DNA of 64,000 nucleotides from Lachnospiraceae bacterium (GCA_910575835.1 CAJTGB010000005.1:128466-192465); one strand, 5' to 3'; positions 51,788 to 61,204 are shown, numbered from the stretch's first letter. Translations and numbers: made by a program. Notes: generated by a model not told the origin, from the letters alone.

Positions 51788-54700
51788 TTAATACGCCTTT
51801 CTTCTGGATGCGTATACCATAACTCCTATTGCGGCCGCGCATAACAACAGCCACAAATACACACTGGCATCATCGCCTGTTTTTACACTTTTTCTAACAT
51901 TACCGCCAGCATTCCCCACAGATACATTCCCATTTTGACCGGAATCTGTTCCCGGCGCCAAATTCCCCGGCACATCAGCCTGAGACATTTCTTTATCTGA
52001 CATCACAAGCAAATAATCTGAAGCATGGCTGAATACCAGACTTACATCTCCATCCGAATTGATCTTCCCGGCGTTAGTGAAGACCATCTTCCCGGCGCTG
52101 TCATGATAATACAGATTCCCATACTTACCCGCATGTTCTGTTCCTACACCTATTGTCAATGTTGCCTTGAATCCAAAATCACCTTCATGTACAAGCGTAA
52201 TCTGCATACATGGATTATTGCCTGCAAGTGCCTTTACTGTCGAATTTGGAATATGCTCTGTATTCTTAATCACTTTAAGATTGATATCCTGCAGGTTAGC
52301 CGCCATAATATCCTTACCGTTAACAGTCCAGCTATATCCTTCCATCACCAGGGTTACAGATACATCTTTTCCTCTTGCCGCCTCCAGAATCTCTTTGGAT
52401 ATGACGGTTTTGCTTCCCATATTAACCTTGATATTCTCGCCTTGCTTCGCGTTATTCACTGCTCTTACGATCGAATCAACCACACGGTCCGGAAGATAAG
52501 AGTCCGGCGTTTCGCCCGGTTTATTCCCTGAGCCTGATGTTGATCCGCCGGACGGCTTAGACGGCTTGTCCGGGTCGGTGGAAGAGGCATCCTCTGCTTT
52601 TCCCCAAAATGTCATGTGGTCATTGACAACAAATGTCTTGTTCGGAGTAGTATCGGCATCCCAAGTTATCTCCCCAAAGCCTTCAAACGACGTCAGCGCC
52701 ATAACCGTCTCTCCCTTTTCCGCTACCTGACAGAATACAGTCCCTTCATCATCGCCGCCGATCAGTCTGGAACCATTGATGATATAACGCACCAAGCAAT
52801 TCTCATAGACTGCATTCATAATGTACTCTTCTCCATTCTGCGCCGTACCAAAATTGCCCAGATATGCATAAGAATCCCACTCTTTAAACCGCAATCCTTT
52901 ATATACTGCCGGAGCGTCTGAAGCATTCAACTGTTTTATTACATCCTCGTTTTTTGTCCCCTTCTTCACAATATAGTTTTCGCTGCCACGGTGAGACCGT
53001 CCTTCCTGATCATAATAATTACGGTAAATGTCTAATACGATAATCCCCTCAAAGTCCGATATCAAAAAAGCACCTTGACAGCCGGAGACTATCTCATCTT
53101 CATCATACATCCATTCTTCACTATCTTCCCACCCGCTAAACGGATAATCCGCGAATATATCTTCCGGCATAAATTCGCGCGCGGTCTTCATCAGCTCTCC
53201 ATATGTCGTTCCATACTCATAAATAATTGACTTATATTGATTAAAAATCCATTCTCCTTTATTGTTCGGATATTTATAGGAAACTTCAAAGACTCCTTTA
53301 TCATACTTTGCATACACTCTATAATATGGATCAACGATCTTTGAATCCTCTGTAATCTCCATACCTTCTCCGTTCATCCATCCAACCTGGGTTAACCCTG
53401 GATAATCTGAACCCATATCTGGAAATGTCACTCCGATCTCCTTCAATGTCTGCCGGCGCTGCACGTTCTCCTTATTGATCACAGCAATCGAATGATATTT
53501 GCCGTTTTCATCCAATGCCATAAACTGGATCTCTGCGTCAAATTCCGGGTCTACGAATGTATCCCCGCTAAAAACACGCACATAAAGCGGATAATCTGCT
53601 TCATACGTGTATGAACTGTCGTCTGTCTCATCGTCATATGCAGTTCCGATGAAGATCTCACTGACATACCACTCACATGGATACAAGTCTTCAGTCAGAA
53701 GCGTTCCATGGTATTTACTATCCTGCTCATTCCATTCCAGCTCAACTCTTCGTTCACTGGAATCGATATCAGAAGCCGCTGCACGAAAAATTACTGAACC
53801 CCATCTCGGAAGTTCTATCCCTTCACCCGCTTTTGCACCGACAGCAATGTTGATATCTTCCCCCGGTTCTATATTTCCTCCGGCCTTATCCATATCAACA
53901 GAAGTAATCCGATAATTATTTTTCCCAAAATCTTTATCGTCTACCTTCAATATAAAGCTATAATCTTCTGTATTACCCATTATTACCGGAACCGTCTCTT
54001 CAAAATCTCCCCGCTTTGCATAGATCTCCTGCAAGGTCAGCTCATATTCCCCGCCGGAAAATCTGTAACTATATCCATATGAGCCGGTCAGCTTGTCAAA
54101 CACACTATGTGAAGCTCCCAAATCCGATGCGGAAAGCTCTACTTCAAAATATCTCCCCCTTCCGCCGATTCCAAACCGTACCCACACACTCTGTTCTTCT
54201 ATCGGTTTCTGAATTTCAAGCTTCATAGACATATCACTAAAAGCAGAAAAATCCACCGTTTTTCCGTTTTGCAAAAATTCAAAAGACTTCACTTGAATCG
54301 TATCGCTCGCTGATTCCTCTATATCAACCCAGTATCTTTCCGATTCTTCACCAGAAACATAATCCGATGATTGATTGCCATGTTCATCAACCGCTATGAT
54401 ACTGTCTATTAATATTCTTCCTGACACCTTCCCGTCAAGCTCATATGTACAGACGTATTCTTTTTCACTGCTCCCTCTACTCCAATCCATATATTGAGAA
54501 TCCCCGGAACCTTCTGCCCTTATATTTACCCGAATATCCTTAATTTCAGAAGCATCGTACACATATACAGACAATGATATCTTTGCATCACCCGGCACCG
54601 TCGTATGATTCTGTTCAAATACAACCTCTTCAATCACAGGGGCGTCTGATTCAAATCCTCCCGCTCTCTCCTTCTGCTGCTCTGAATTTTCTCCGTCTGA

Positions 54701-54943
54701 ATCTGCGTCTGGCATGTCTAAATTATTTTCCTCTGCATTTGAATCTGAATTAGGCATGTCCAAATCATTTTTCTCTGCATTTGAACCATCTTCTCTTAAC
54801 TCCTCAACATTCACATCAACGGCGTCCGCACCGTCTCGCGGCTCGTCAGCATAGCTGCCAAACGGCCGTACCATTGAAATCAACAGAGCCAACAGCAGCA
54901 CGAAGATCATTCTCTTCTTTCCTTGTTTTCTGCACATTCGCAT
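51788..54943 (-). CDS. large sortase-anchored surface protein
   Basis: A 1051-residue protein with a signal peptide (MIFVLLLALLISMVRPFGSYA). An acidic N-terminal linker follows with a repeated NAE(K/E)NxLDMP(N/D) unit (residues about 55-85). Then come several beta-type domains, a bacterial-repeat-like area (residues 470-740, AKYDKGVFEVSYKY), a Ser/Gly/Pro spacer, and VKTGDD plus membrane segment and RRKAY as sorting signal. There are no catalytic motifs, so adhesion or structural display is likely. Good promoter and twin operators upstream suggest switching by the divergent XRE regulator. Confidence 0.87.
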   Translation of the reverse strand: MRMCRKQGKKRMIFVLLLALLISMVRPFGSYADEPRDGADAVDVNVEELREDGSNAEKNDLDMPNSDSNAEENNLDMPDADSDGENSEQQKERAGGFESDAPVIEEVVFEQNHTTVPGDAKISLSVYVYDASEIKDIRVNIRAEGSGDSQYMDWSRGSSEKEYVCTYELDGKVSGRILIDSIIAVDEHGNQSSDYVSGEESERYWVDIEESASDTIQVKSFEFLQNGKTVDFSAFSDMSMKLEIQKPIEEQSVWVRFGIGGRGRYFEVELSASDLGASHSVFDKLTGSYGYSYRFSGGEYELTLQEIYAKRGDFEETVPVIMGNTEDYSFILKVDDKDFGKNNYRITSVDMDKAGGNIEPGEDINIAVGAKAGEGIELPRWGSVIFRAAASDIDSSERRVELEWNEQDSKYHGTLLTEDLYPCEWYVSEIFIGTAYDDETDDSSYTYEADYPLYVRVFSGDTFVDPEFDAEIQFMALDENGKYHSIAVINKENVQRRQTLKEIGVTFPDMGSDYPGLTQVGWMNGEGMEITEDSKIVDPYYRVYAKYDKGVFEVSYKYPNNKGEWIFNQYKSIIYEYGTTYGELMKTAREFMPEDIFADYPFSGWEDSEEWMYDEDEIVSGCQGAFLISDFEGIIVLDIYRNYYDQEGRSHRGSENYIVKKGTKNEDVIKQLNASDAPAVYKGLRFKEWDSYAYLGNFGTAQNGEEYIMNAVYENCLVRYIINGSRLIGGDDEGTVFCQVAEKGETVMALTSFEGFGEITWDADTTPNKTFVVNDHMTFWGKAEDASSTDPDKPSKPSGGSTSGSGNKPGETPDSYLPDRVVDSIVRAVNNAKQGENIKVNMGSKTVISKEILEAARGKDVSVTLVMEGYSWTVNGKDIMAANLQDINLKVIKNTEHIPNSTVKALAGNNPCMQITLVHEGDFGFKATLTIGVGTEHAGKYGNLYYHDSAGKMVFTNAGKINSDGDVSLVFSHASDYLLVMSDKEMSQADVPGNLAPGTDSGQNGNVSVGNAGGNVRKSVKTGDDASVYLWLLLCAAAIGVMVYASRRKAY

Positions 54944-54993
54944 TTTCCACTCTCCTTAATCCTCACATATATACTTTACCTCAAACAAACAGC

Positions 54994-55015
54994 AATAACT
55001 TAATATATAGTTATT
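54994..55015. promoter_or_regulatory. XRE operator copy 1
   Basis: A 22-base site starting AATAACT and ending AGTTATT (inverted repeat) with TAATATAT between. It overlaps the expected start point of the surface-protein promoter. Nearly identical to copy 2 (two mismatches). Confidence 0.7.
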
Positions 55016-55023
55016 CTTGCTTT

Positions 55024-55052
55024 ATTATAACTCCTTTCCCCATATTATACAA
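55024..55052 (-). promoter_or_regulatory. promoter of the surface-protein operon
   Basis: Minus strand: TTGTAT (55052-55047), 17-base spacer, TATAAT (55029-55024), bracketed by the two operator copies. Confidence 0.65.
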
Positions 55053-55056
55053 TACT

Positions 55057-55078
55057 AATAATTAAATATATAGTTATT
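55057..55078. promoter_or_regulatory. XRE operator copy 2
   Basis: A 22-base site starting AATAATT and ending TATATAGTTATT, 63 bases from copy 1 and in the same orientation. It lies just upstream of the -35 of the surface-protein promoter and 31 bases before the TATAAT (55109-55114) of the regulator gene. Confidence 0.7.
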
Positions 55079-55136
55079 AGTTTCTTTAATTATAGTGCAT
55101 ACTTACAATATAATGGTTCAAAAGCAGGTGAAAAAG

Positions 55137-55463
55137 ATGGCCATTGATTACAAAATCTTGGGAGAACGAATCAAGACACAACGTCTGTCTAAGGGAACTA
55201 CACAAGAACATTTTGCAGAACATATGAATGTATCTGTTGGATATATCAGTCAGATGGAAAGAGGAATCACTAAGATCAGCCTTGAACGGCTGGCGTCGAT
55301 CTCTGAGTATCTGGGTTGCGATATGACACTCCTATTAGAAGGGGTAAACTCCGATAACGATCGGTATCTGACAAAGGATTTTGATACACTTTATCATCAA
55401 TTATCCTCATTTGAAAAGAAAATGCTGACGTTGCTTTTAAAAGAATATATAGCAAACCGATGA
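55137..55463 (+). CDS. XRE-family transcriptional regulator
   Basis: A 108-residue DNA-binding protein with a Cro/C1 helix-turn-helix (ILGERIKTQRLSKGTTQEHFAEHMNVSVGYISQMERG, residues 5-42) and a short C-terminal tail that probably dimerises. The frame is open further up, but ATG 55137 has GCAGGTG before it and begins at the domain edge. Divergent from two surface-protein genes, with twin 22-base operators between, so it most likely represses or switches them and itself. Confidence 0.9.
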   Translation: MAIDYKILGERIKTQRLSKGTTQEHFAEHMNVSVGYISQMERGITKISLERLASISEYLGCDMTLLLEGVNSDNDRYLTKDFDTLYHQLSSFEKKMLTLLLKEYIANR

Positions 55464-55475
55464 AAAATTGCTGTC

Positions 55476-55518
55476 AAAAAAGAGCTATTGAGATATCCTT
55501 TTCCCAATAACTCTTTTT
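55476..55518. terminator. bidirectional terminator between XRE gene and xylulokinase-like gene
   Basis: AAAAAAGAGCTATTG pairs with CAATAACTCTTTTT over a 14-base loop, with A-run and T-run on either side. Confidence 0.85.
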
Positions 55519-55521
55519 CTG

Positions 55522-55557
55522 CTGTACCAGAATAATTCCCTGTACTAGAATAATTCC
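55522..55557. repeat. 18-bp tandem duplication over the xylulokinase-like stop codon
   Basis: CTGTACCAGAATAATTCC (55522-55539) is followed directly by CTGTACTAGAATAATTCC (55540-55557), one mismatch. The second copy contains the stop codon of the kinase; the mismatch falls in the stop triplet itself. Confidence 0.85.
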
Positions 55558-57002
55558 TTCACCGTAGGATAGATCTTCCTGAACTTCTGATATCTCTCCT
55601 CATACTTCGCTACCAGCTCCGGCTCCGGCTCTACCGTATCCACAACCTTAACGACCTTCTTCGCGACAGTCTCCACATCCGGGTACTCTCCGCATCCGAC
55701 CGCGGCAAGCATAGCGCCGCCAAGGGCAGGTCCTTCCTCGCTCTCGATCACATCTACCTTAAGGTTCATAATATTGGCAAGAATCTTCTTCCACAGCGCA
55801 CTCTTCGCTCCGCCGCCGCAGATCTTCGTCCGCTCGATCTTGATCCCAAGACTCTTCGCAACCTCCAGTGAGTCACGAAGCCCGAATGTCACGCCTTCTA
55901 ATACCGCCTGGGTCATATCCTCTCTTGTCGTATCCATGGACATACCGATGAACATCGCCCTCGCATCCGGATTATTATGAGGTGAACGCTCTCCCATCAG
56001 ATACGGAAGATAGAAGACTTGGTTCTCTCCAAGCTTCGTGATGTTCGCCTGTTCCGCCGCGAAATCATTCGTCTTCAGGATATCCTCATTCCACCATTTG
56101 TTACAGGACGCCGCGCTTAACATGCAGCCCATGAGATGATAGTGCCCGTCTGAATGCGCAAATGAATGCAGTGCATTATACTGATCTACGCCGAAAGTCT
56201 TGCTTGAAATGAAGATCGTTCCAGACGTACCCAGCGAAATATTACACATTCCGTCGCCGACTGTGCCGGTTCCCACTGCCGCCGCCGCATTGTCTCCTGC
56301 CCCGGCAATAACTTTCACCTCCGCGGATAATGAAAGCTTCTCTGCAATCTCCGGTTTCAGGGTTCCGACCACCTCATAACTCTCATAGAGCTTCGGAAGC
56401 TGCTCTTCGGTAATACCGCAGATATCCATCATTTCTTTAGACCAGCAGCGGTTCTTCACATCCATTAGAAGCATACCGGACGCATCGGATACATCCGTGC
56501 AGAATGATCCTGACAGACAGTATGCCAGATAATCCTTCGGCAGCATGATCTTACAGATCTTTGCAAAATTCTCCGGCTCATGCTTCTTCATCCAGAGAAT
56601 CTTCGGCGCTGTAAATCCTGCAAACGCAATATTGGCCGTATACTCCGACAACTTATCCTTGCCGATCTCCTGATTCAGATAATCCGTCTCCTCCCCGGTT
56701 CTTCCGTCATTCCACAGGATCGCCGGGCGGATCACGCGATCATCCTTATCAAGCGCTACCAGTCCATGCATCTGCCCGCCGAAACTGATTCCCGCAACCT
56801 GGCTCTTATCGCATTCGCTGACCAGCTCCTTGATTCCTTCCATGGACTGTTCAAACCAGTCCTCAGGCTTCTGCTCTGACCAGCCCGGGTGCGGGAAATA
56901 TAACGGATATTCCCTGGATACGATCTTCTGGATCTTTCCCTCGCTGTCCATCAGCAGCAGCTTCACCGCAGATGTTCCCAAATCTACACCTATATACAAC
57001 AT
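55545..57002 (-). CDS. xylB: xylulokinase-like FGGY carbohydrate kinase
   Basis: A 485-residue FGGY-family sugar kinase: N-terminal YIGVDLGTSAVKLLLMD, catalytic Asp in ILWNDGRT, GGQMHGLV, and the C-terminal ICGGGAKSALWKKILANI signature. It phosphorylates a ketose, D-xylulose by closest look. ATG 57002 is chosen because TGGAGG lies 8 bases before it; the isomerase stop is 5 bases upstream. Last gene of the sugar operon. With an unusual FucI/AraA-type isomerase upstream, another ketose is possible. Confidence 0.92.
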   Translation of the reverse strand: MLYIGVDLGTSAVKLLLMDSEGKIQKIVSREYPLYFPHPGWSEQKPEDWFEQSMEGIKELVSECDKSQVAGISFGGQMHGLVALDKDDRVIRPAILWNDGRTGEETDYLNQEIGKDKLSEYTANIAFAGFTAPKILWMKKHEPENFAKICKIMLPKDYLAYCLSGSFCTDVSDASGMLLMDVKNRCWSKEMMDICGITEEQLPKLYESYEVVGTLKPEIAEKLSLSAEVKVIAGAGDNAAAAVGTGTVGDGMCNISLGTSGTIFISSKTFGVDQYNALHSFAHSDGHYHLMGCMLSAASCNKWWNEDILKTNDFAAEQANITKLGENQVFYLPYLMGERSPHNNPDARAMFIGMSMDTTREDMTQAVLEGVTFGLRDSLEVAKSLGIKIERTKICGGGAKSALWKKILANIMNLKVDVIESEEGPALGGAMLAAVGCGEYPDVETVAKKVVKVVDTVEPEPELVAKYEERYQKFRKIYPTVKELF

Positions 57003-57007
57003 TCTCT

Positions 57008-58492
57008 TTACCTCCACGGATTCTCGGTAGGATATCTCACGCCTGCCGGCTGGTTGTATCCGATCTCCTCTACCGGTACGCCAATGTACTTAAATACTTC
57101 GAAGAGAGCCTTGCCGTGATGTCCGAATGCAACCGCGCCGTGATGCGGGTAGCCTCCCTCGATCAGAACATGACGGTAGAATCTTCCCATCTCCGGGATC
57201 GCAAATACACCGATACCTCCGAATGACCGGGTAGCAACCGGGAGGACTTCACCATGCGCAATGTATGCACGGAGCTTGTTATCCGCTGTGCTCTGCAGAC
57301 GGTAGAACGTGATATCTCCGGGAACGATATCTCCCTCCAGCGTCCCTTGCGTTACTTCCTCCGGCAGCGCTCTTGCCATGATCATCTGATACTTCATCTC
57401 ACAGAAGGACAGCTTCTTAGATGCAGTATTGCCGCAGTGGAAGCCCATGAAAGTATCCTGCTGTGTATAATTATATTTGCCCTTAATATCCTCCTCGTAC
57501 ATATCCTTAGGTACAGAGTTGTTGATATCAAGAAGCGTCACTACGTCATTGCTCACTACCGTTCCGATAAATTCGCTCAAAGCTCCGTAGATATCCACCT
57601 CACAGGATACCGGAATTCCCTGCGCGGTCAGGCGGCTGTTGACATAACACGGAACGAAACCAAACTGTGTCTGGAACGCCGGCCAGCACTTTCCTGCAAG
57701 TGCAACGTATTTGCGGTATCCCCTGTGCGCCTCGATCCAATCCTTCAGCGTCAGTTCATACTGGGCAAGCTTTTCAAGAATCTCCGGCTTCTTGTTGCCT
57801 GCGCCGAGCTCTTCTTCCATCTCCTTTACGATCGCCGGAATCCGCTCGTCTCCCGCATGCTTGTTAAATGCTTCAAACAGGTCAAGCTCTGAATTCTCCT
57901 CGATCTCAACTCCCAGGTTATAGAGCTGCTTGATCGGTGCGTTACATGCAAGGAAATTCAGCGGTCTTGGGCCGAAACTGATGATCTTAAGCTCGCTTAA
58001 TCCAACGATCGCTCTTGCGATCGGTGCGAACTCATGAATCATATCTGCACATTCCTCTGCGTCTCCAACCGGATATTCCGGGATATATGCCTTGATATTG
58101 CGAAGCTGCAGGTTGTAGCTTGCATTCAGCATACCGCAGTATGCGTCGCCGCGTCCCTGAACCAGATTGTCGCCGCGCTCCTCTGCTGCCGCAATAAACA
58201 TCTTCGGTCCTTCGAAATGCTTTGCCAGCAGGGTCTCTGAGATCTCCGGTCCAAAGTTGCCAAGATATACGACCAATGCGTTGCATCCTGCCGCCTTGAT
58301 ATCCTCTAATGCCTGTACCATATGGATCTCGCTCTCTACGATACAAACCGGACATTCATAGATTCCTTCCTGTCCATATTTCTCCGTATAAGCTTTCATC
58401 AGGTTCGCCCTTCTCGTTACAGACAGGCTCTCCGGGAAACAGTCACGGCTTACCGCCACTACACCGATCTTCAATTCTGGCATGTTGTTCAT
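57008..58492 (-). CDS. L-fucose/L-arabinose isomerase family protein
   Basis: A 494-residue aldose-ketose isomerase of the FucI/AraA superfamily. Recognised by KIGVVAVSRDCFPESLSVTRR at the start, by QGRGDAYCGMLNASYNLQL, and by the metal-site region around CEVDIYGALSEFIG and GGYPHHGAVAFGHHG. It is shorter than E. coli FucI (about 590), as is usual for the uncharacterised Clostridial subgroup. The substrate is unknown. It forms an operon with a DUF4867 protein, an AraC regulator, a PfkB kinase and a xylulokinase-like kinase. Confidence 0.87.
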   Translation of the reverse strand: MNNMPELKIGVVAVSRDCFPESLSVTRRANLMKAYTEKYGQEGIYECPVCIVESEIHMVQALEDIKAAGCNALVVYLGNFGPEISETLLAKHFEGPKMFIAAAEERGDNLVQGRGDAYCGMLNASYNLQLRNIKAYIPEYPVGDAEECADMIHEFAPIARAIVGLSELKIISFGPRPLNFLACNAPIKQLYNLGVEIEENSELDLFEAFNKHAGDERIPAIVKEMEEELGAGNKKPEILEKLAQYELTLKDWIEAHRGYRKYVALAGKCWPAFQTQFGFVPCYVNSRLTAQGIPVSCEVDIYGALSEFIGTVVSNDVVTLLDINNSVPKDMYEEDIKGKYNYTQQDTFMGFHCGNTASKKLSFCEMKYQMIMARALPEEVTQGTLEGDIVPGDITFYRLQSTADNKLRAYIAHGEVLPVATRSFGGIGVFAIPEMGRFYRHVLIEGGYPHHGAVAFGHHGKALFEVFKYIGVPVEEIGYNQPAGVRYPTENPWR

Positions 58493-58569
58493 AATTATCG
58501 TTCCTCCTTAAATTAAATATGTTAAATTAATATGTTTCCTGCGTCTCACATATATTCTTCCAGACCGTC

Positions 58570-59187
58570 TTATAATGTTATATTCTCACCCTTCAGCCCG
58601 CAGAACGCTCCCGCGATCTTCGCATCCTCATGGGCGATCAGCCACTTGTTCTTAGCCGTGATCAGCTTATCCTCTCCATCTTTGCGCGGCTCAAAATCAA
58701 GCTCCAGATTCGTATCCTTCGGCAGTACGATCACACAACGGAACCCCTCTTCCCCTGCGCTGCAAGGCGCGTAATGAAGCGTCGTCGCATACAGTTCCAC
58801 CGCCGTCCCCGCCGGCATATAGAACGCCTCGATCTTCGCGGTATCATAAGTATGATCTGCCTCGATATCCTGCTGCCTTCCAAGCAGAAGGATCAGATCG
58901 CTCTGTGCAATATCCACTTCCGAAGAACGATGATACTCTACCGCATTAAGCTTCTTGTTGTACCCGTTGCAGTATCCGACCTGAATAGGCAGTCCGCCGT
59001 ATGCACGCACCGCAAGCTCCTTCGCCGCCGGCACTGCTTCTAACGCTTCTGCAGAAGGCACATAGACCACATCATCCATCGGACAAGGCTGCTGCTCCAT
59101 CACCTTAAGCAGTTCAGAAAAATCATACCCTTCAAGGACCTTCCCATATGCACGAAAAGCAGCATCCGTTACTTTCTGAATCTCCAT
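58570..59187 (-). CDS. DUF4867 family protein
   Basis: A 205-residue cytoplasmic protein of the DUF4867 family (VRAYGGLPIQVGYCNGYNKKLNAVEYHRSSEVDIAQSD). The layout, with YHRSSE and FYMPAGTAVELYATTLHYAP, is cupin-like with possible metal ligands (His, Glu, His), which would fit a sugar lyxose/ribose-type isomerase or mutarotase. That is inference. It lies 77 bases before the isomerase in the same operon. No experimentally known function. Confidence 0.8.
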   Translation of the reverse strand: MEIQKVTDAAFRAYGKVLEGYDFSELLKVMEQQPCPMDDVVYVPSAEALEAVPAAKELAVRAYGGLPIQVGYCNGYNKKLNAVEYHRSSEVDIAQSDLILLLGRQQDIEADHTYDTAKIEAFYMPAGTAVELYATTLHYAPCSAGEEGFRCVIVLPKDTNLELDFEPRKDGEDKLITAKNKWLIAHEDAKIAGAFCGLKGENITL

Positions 59188-59361
59188 ATCTTTCTCTCCT
59201 TCATCATATTACTGGTTTACAAATTAGTTAATGTCATTTTATCAACTTTTTTACATGCATACAACTCAATAATTAGCCCTTTTATAGCATATTTTTGTCT
59301 TTTTTTAAATTCATTGAAATTCACTGAATAGATCAAAGACCTCTGATAAATCCAAACTTTA

Positions 59362-60207
59362 TTACGTCCCCAAGGTTTTCCTATACTCGCTCGGCAGCAT
59401 CCCATATCTCTTCCTGAATACCTTCGCAAACGCCCTGCTGTTCGGGAATCCATTGCCAAACGCGATCTCGCCGATCGGCAGCCTTGTATTCACCAACTCT
59501 TTTACCGCATGCTCCAAACGGATATTATCCAGATATATCTTATAATTGGTCCTCGCATACTTCTGAAACATTCTGGACAGATAAGCCGGCGAGTATCCGA
59601 ATGTCTCCGCCAGACGCTCCAGCGAAATATCTTCTCTATATTTTTCTTTCATATACCCGGTGATCACCGACAGCCTGTCCAGCTTCCGGTTATTCCTGAT
59701 CATTTCCTCATTCACATCCGTTTTACGGTACTTTGTCACAAGGATATATACCAGCATATAGAACTGGCTCTGCACCTTCAGCTCATATCCGCACCGCTTT
59801 TCGATATATGTATGGTACATTTCACGGATCAGATGCATGACTTCCTCATCCTGAAGCCTGGAACTATGGGAAAAATAGATGAATTTCTCATCCGTATAAT
59901 ATTTTTCAAAGGTAGTAAGCGGAATCTGCAATACCACGGTCTGATTCTCTCTCGGCGAAAAGATCGAATGGATCTCGTTGGAATTCACCAACATAAATTC
60001 CCCAGGCCTTAAAGAATAGCGAATCTCATTTACATAGAATTCCAGGTCTCCCTCGAAGAGCGCAAAGATCTCGACCGATCTGTGCCAGTGCTTTTCACGG
60101 ATGTAATTACCGTCTTTCCCCTCAAAAAGGAACATCTTAAACGGAATATCCTCGTTTGGCATAATGATCTCATGCGAATAGTCCCTGCTAATATCCATCT
60201 GCTTCAT
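59362..60207 (-). CDS. AraC-family transcriptional regulator
   Basis: About 281 residues: N-terminal cupin sensor (EKHWHRSVEIFALFEGDLEFYVNEIRYSL) and two C-terminal helix-turn-helix units (ISLERLAETFGYSPAYLSRMF and LPIGEIAFGNGFPNSRAFAKVF). ATG 60207 (MKQMDISRDY) has GAGAGG 11 bases before it. The longer ORF to 60321 runs through the end of the kinase gene and its tandem repeat. It lies inside the sugar operon and should respond to the sugar. Confidence 0.9.
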   Translation of the reverse strand: MKQMDISRDYSHEIIMPNEDIPFKMFLFEGKDGNYIREKHWHRSVEIFALFEGDLEFYVNEIRYSLRPGEFMLVNSNEIHSIFSPRENQTVVLQIPLTTFEKYYTDEKFIYFSHSSRLQDEEVMHLIREMYHTYIEKRCGYELKVQSQFYMLVYILVTKYRKTDVNEEMIRNNRKLDRLSVITGYMKEKYREDISLERLAETFGYSPAYLSRMFQKYARTNYKIYLDNIRLEHAVKELVNTRLPIGEIAFGNGFPNSRAFAKVFRKRYGMLPSEYRKTLGT

Positions 60208-60213
60208 ATATTC

Positions 60214-60262
60214 GATATCCTCTCTTTGATATCCTTTCCCTGATATCCTCTCTCTGATATTC
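60214..60262. repeat. 14-bp tandem repeat at the kinase-AraC junction
   Basis: GATATCCTCTCTTT, GATATCCTTTCCCT, GATATCCTCTCTCT and a partial GATATTC, unit 14 bases, 3.5 copies. It supplies several GAGAGGATATC ribosome-site-like units ahead of the AraC start and abuts the kinase stop at 60263. Confidence 0.85.
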
Positions 60263-61174
60263 TCACAGCCACTCCGTCGCTCCCATGACGCCGACCGCCC
60301 TTGCACCGCACTCATTGGCATATTCTGCGCATTCCCTCAATGTACGCCCTTCTGACAACGCATATAAGAATCCCGCCGCAAAACTGTCTCCTGCCCCAGT
60401 CGTATCCACACATTTGACTCCTTCCTTCGCCGGAACCATATAGGATTCCTCCTGGTTCTTCACCAGACAGCCCGCTTTGCCGCACTTGATGATCACATTG
60501 CCCGCGCCTGCATGAAGCAGTACGTCTGCCGCCTCCGAAGCAGTCTCTTTTCCGGTTAACAGCATTGCCTCTTCATCATTAGGAAGCAGATAATCTATAT
60601 AGGCAAATGCTTCCGACATCTCTTCCGCCGTCTCGCCGTTCTTGCATTTCGTCATATCTGCACATACGATCTTATTCTGCTTCTTCGCCTGCGCAAAGAC
60701 CGTTCGAAGTTCCTTCGCTCCTATCCCCGGAAATACAAATATACTGGCAAAGCAGACGATCTTCGCACTCTCAGGAAAAGGCATATGGATATCTCCAAGA
60801 CAAAGCTTCCGAAGGCTTCCCCTGTCATTGGTCAGAAAATTACGCCTGCCGTCCTCTTCCACAAGCACCACATTGATCCCTGTCACTAGATCATTTCGCA
60901 GGCTCCCTTCCGAAAGCTCGATCCCTTCCTCCTCACAATGCCTGATAATATATGCTCCGGTCCTATCATTCCCAAGCACCGTTACAAGGCGCACCCGTTT
61001 CCCCAGACGGGCAAGCACGGTCGCCTCATTCAACGCATCCGCTCCAACTGACATACGGATATCCTCAGCCCCGTAAGATCCCGTATGGAATACCTCTTCA
61101 CTCGCCGGACGGACTAACACGTCCACGATCGCCGCCCCTATAATGATAATCTCTGATTGCCCCGTTCCTGTCAT
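60263..61174 (-). CDS. PfkB-family carbohydrate kinase
   Basis: A 303-residue ribokinase-fold sugar kinase with both PfkB signatures: an N-terminal GADALNEATVLARLGKRV motif and C-terminal DTTGAGDSFAAGFLYALSEG with the catalytic Asp. First gene of the minus-strand sugar operon; TAAGGAGG precedes ATG 61174 and a good promoter lies at 61205-61233. The operon thus has two different sugar kinases (this and the FGGY kinase), which may act on successive or alternative substrates. Confidence 0.92.
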   Translation of the reverse strand: MTGTGQSEIIIIGAAIVDVLVRPASEEVFHTGSYGAEDIRMSVGADALNEATVLARLGKRVRLVTVLGNDRTGAYIIRHCEEEGIELSEGSLRNDLVTGINVVLVEEDGRRNFLTNDRGSLRKLCLGDIHMPFPESAKIVCFASIFVFPGIGAKELRTVFAQAKKQNKIVCADMTKCKNGETAEEMSEAFAYIDYLLPNDEEAMLLTGKETASEAADVLLHAGAGNVIIKCGKAGCLVKNQEESYMVPAKEGVKCVDTTGAGDSFAAGFLYALSEGRTLRECAEYANECGARAVGVMGATEWL

Positions 61175-61204
61175 CCGCCTGCCTCCTTATACCGTCTTGT
61201 CTCT

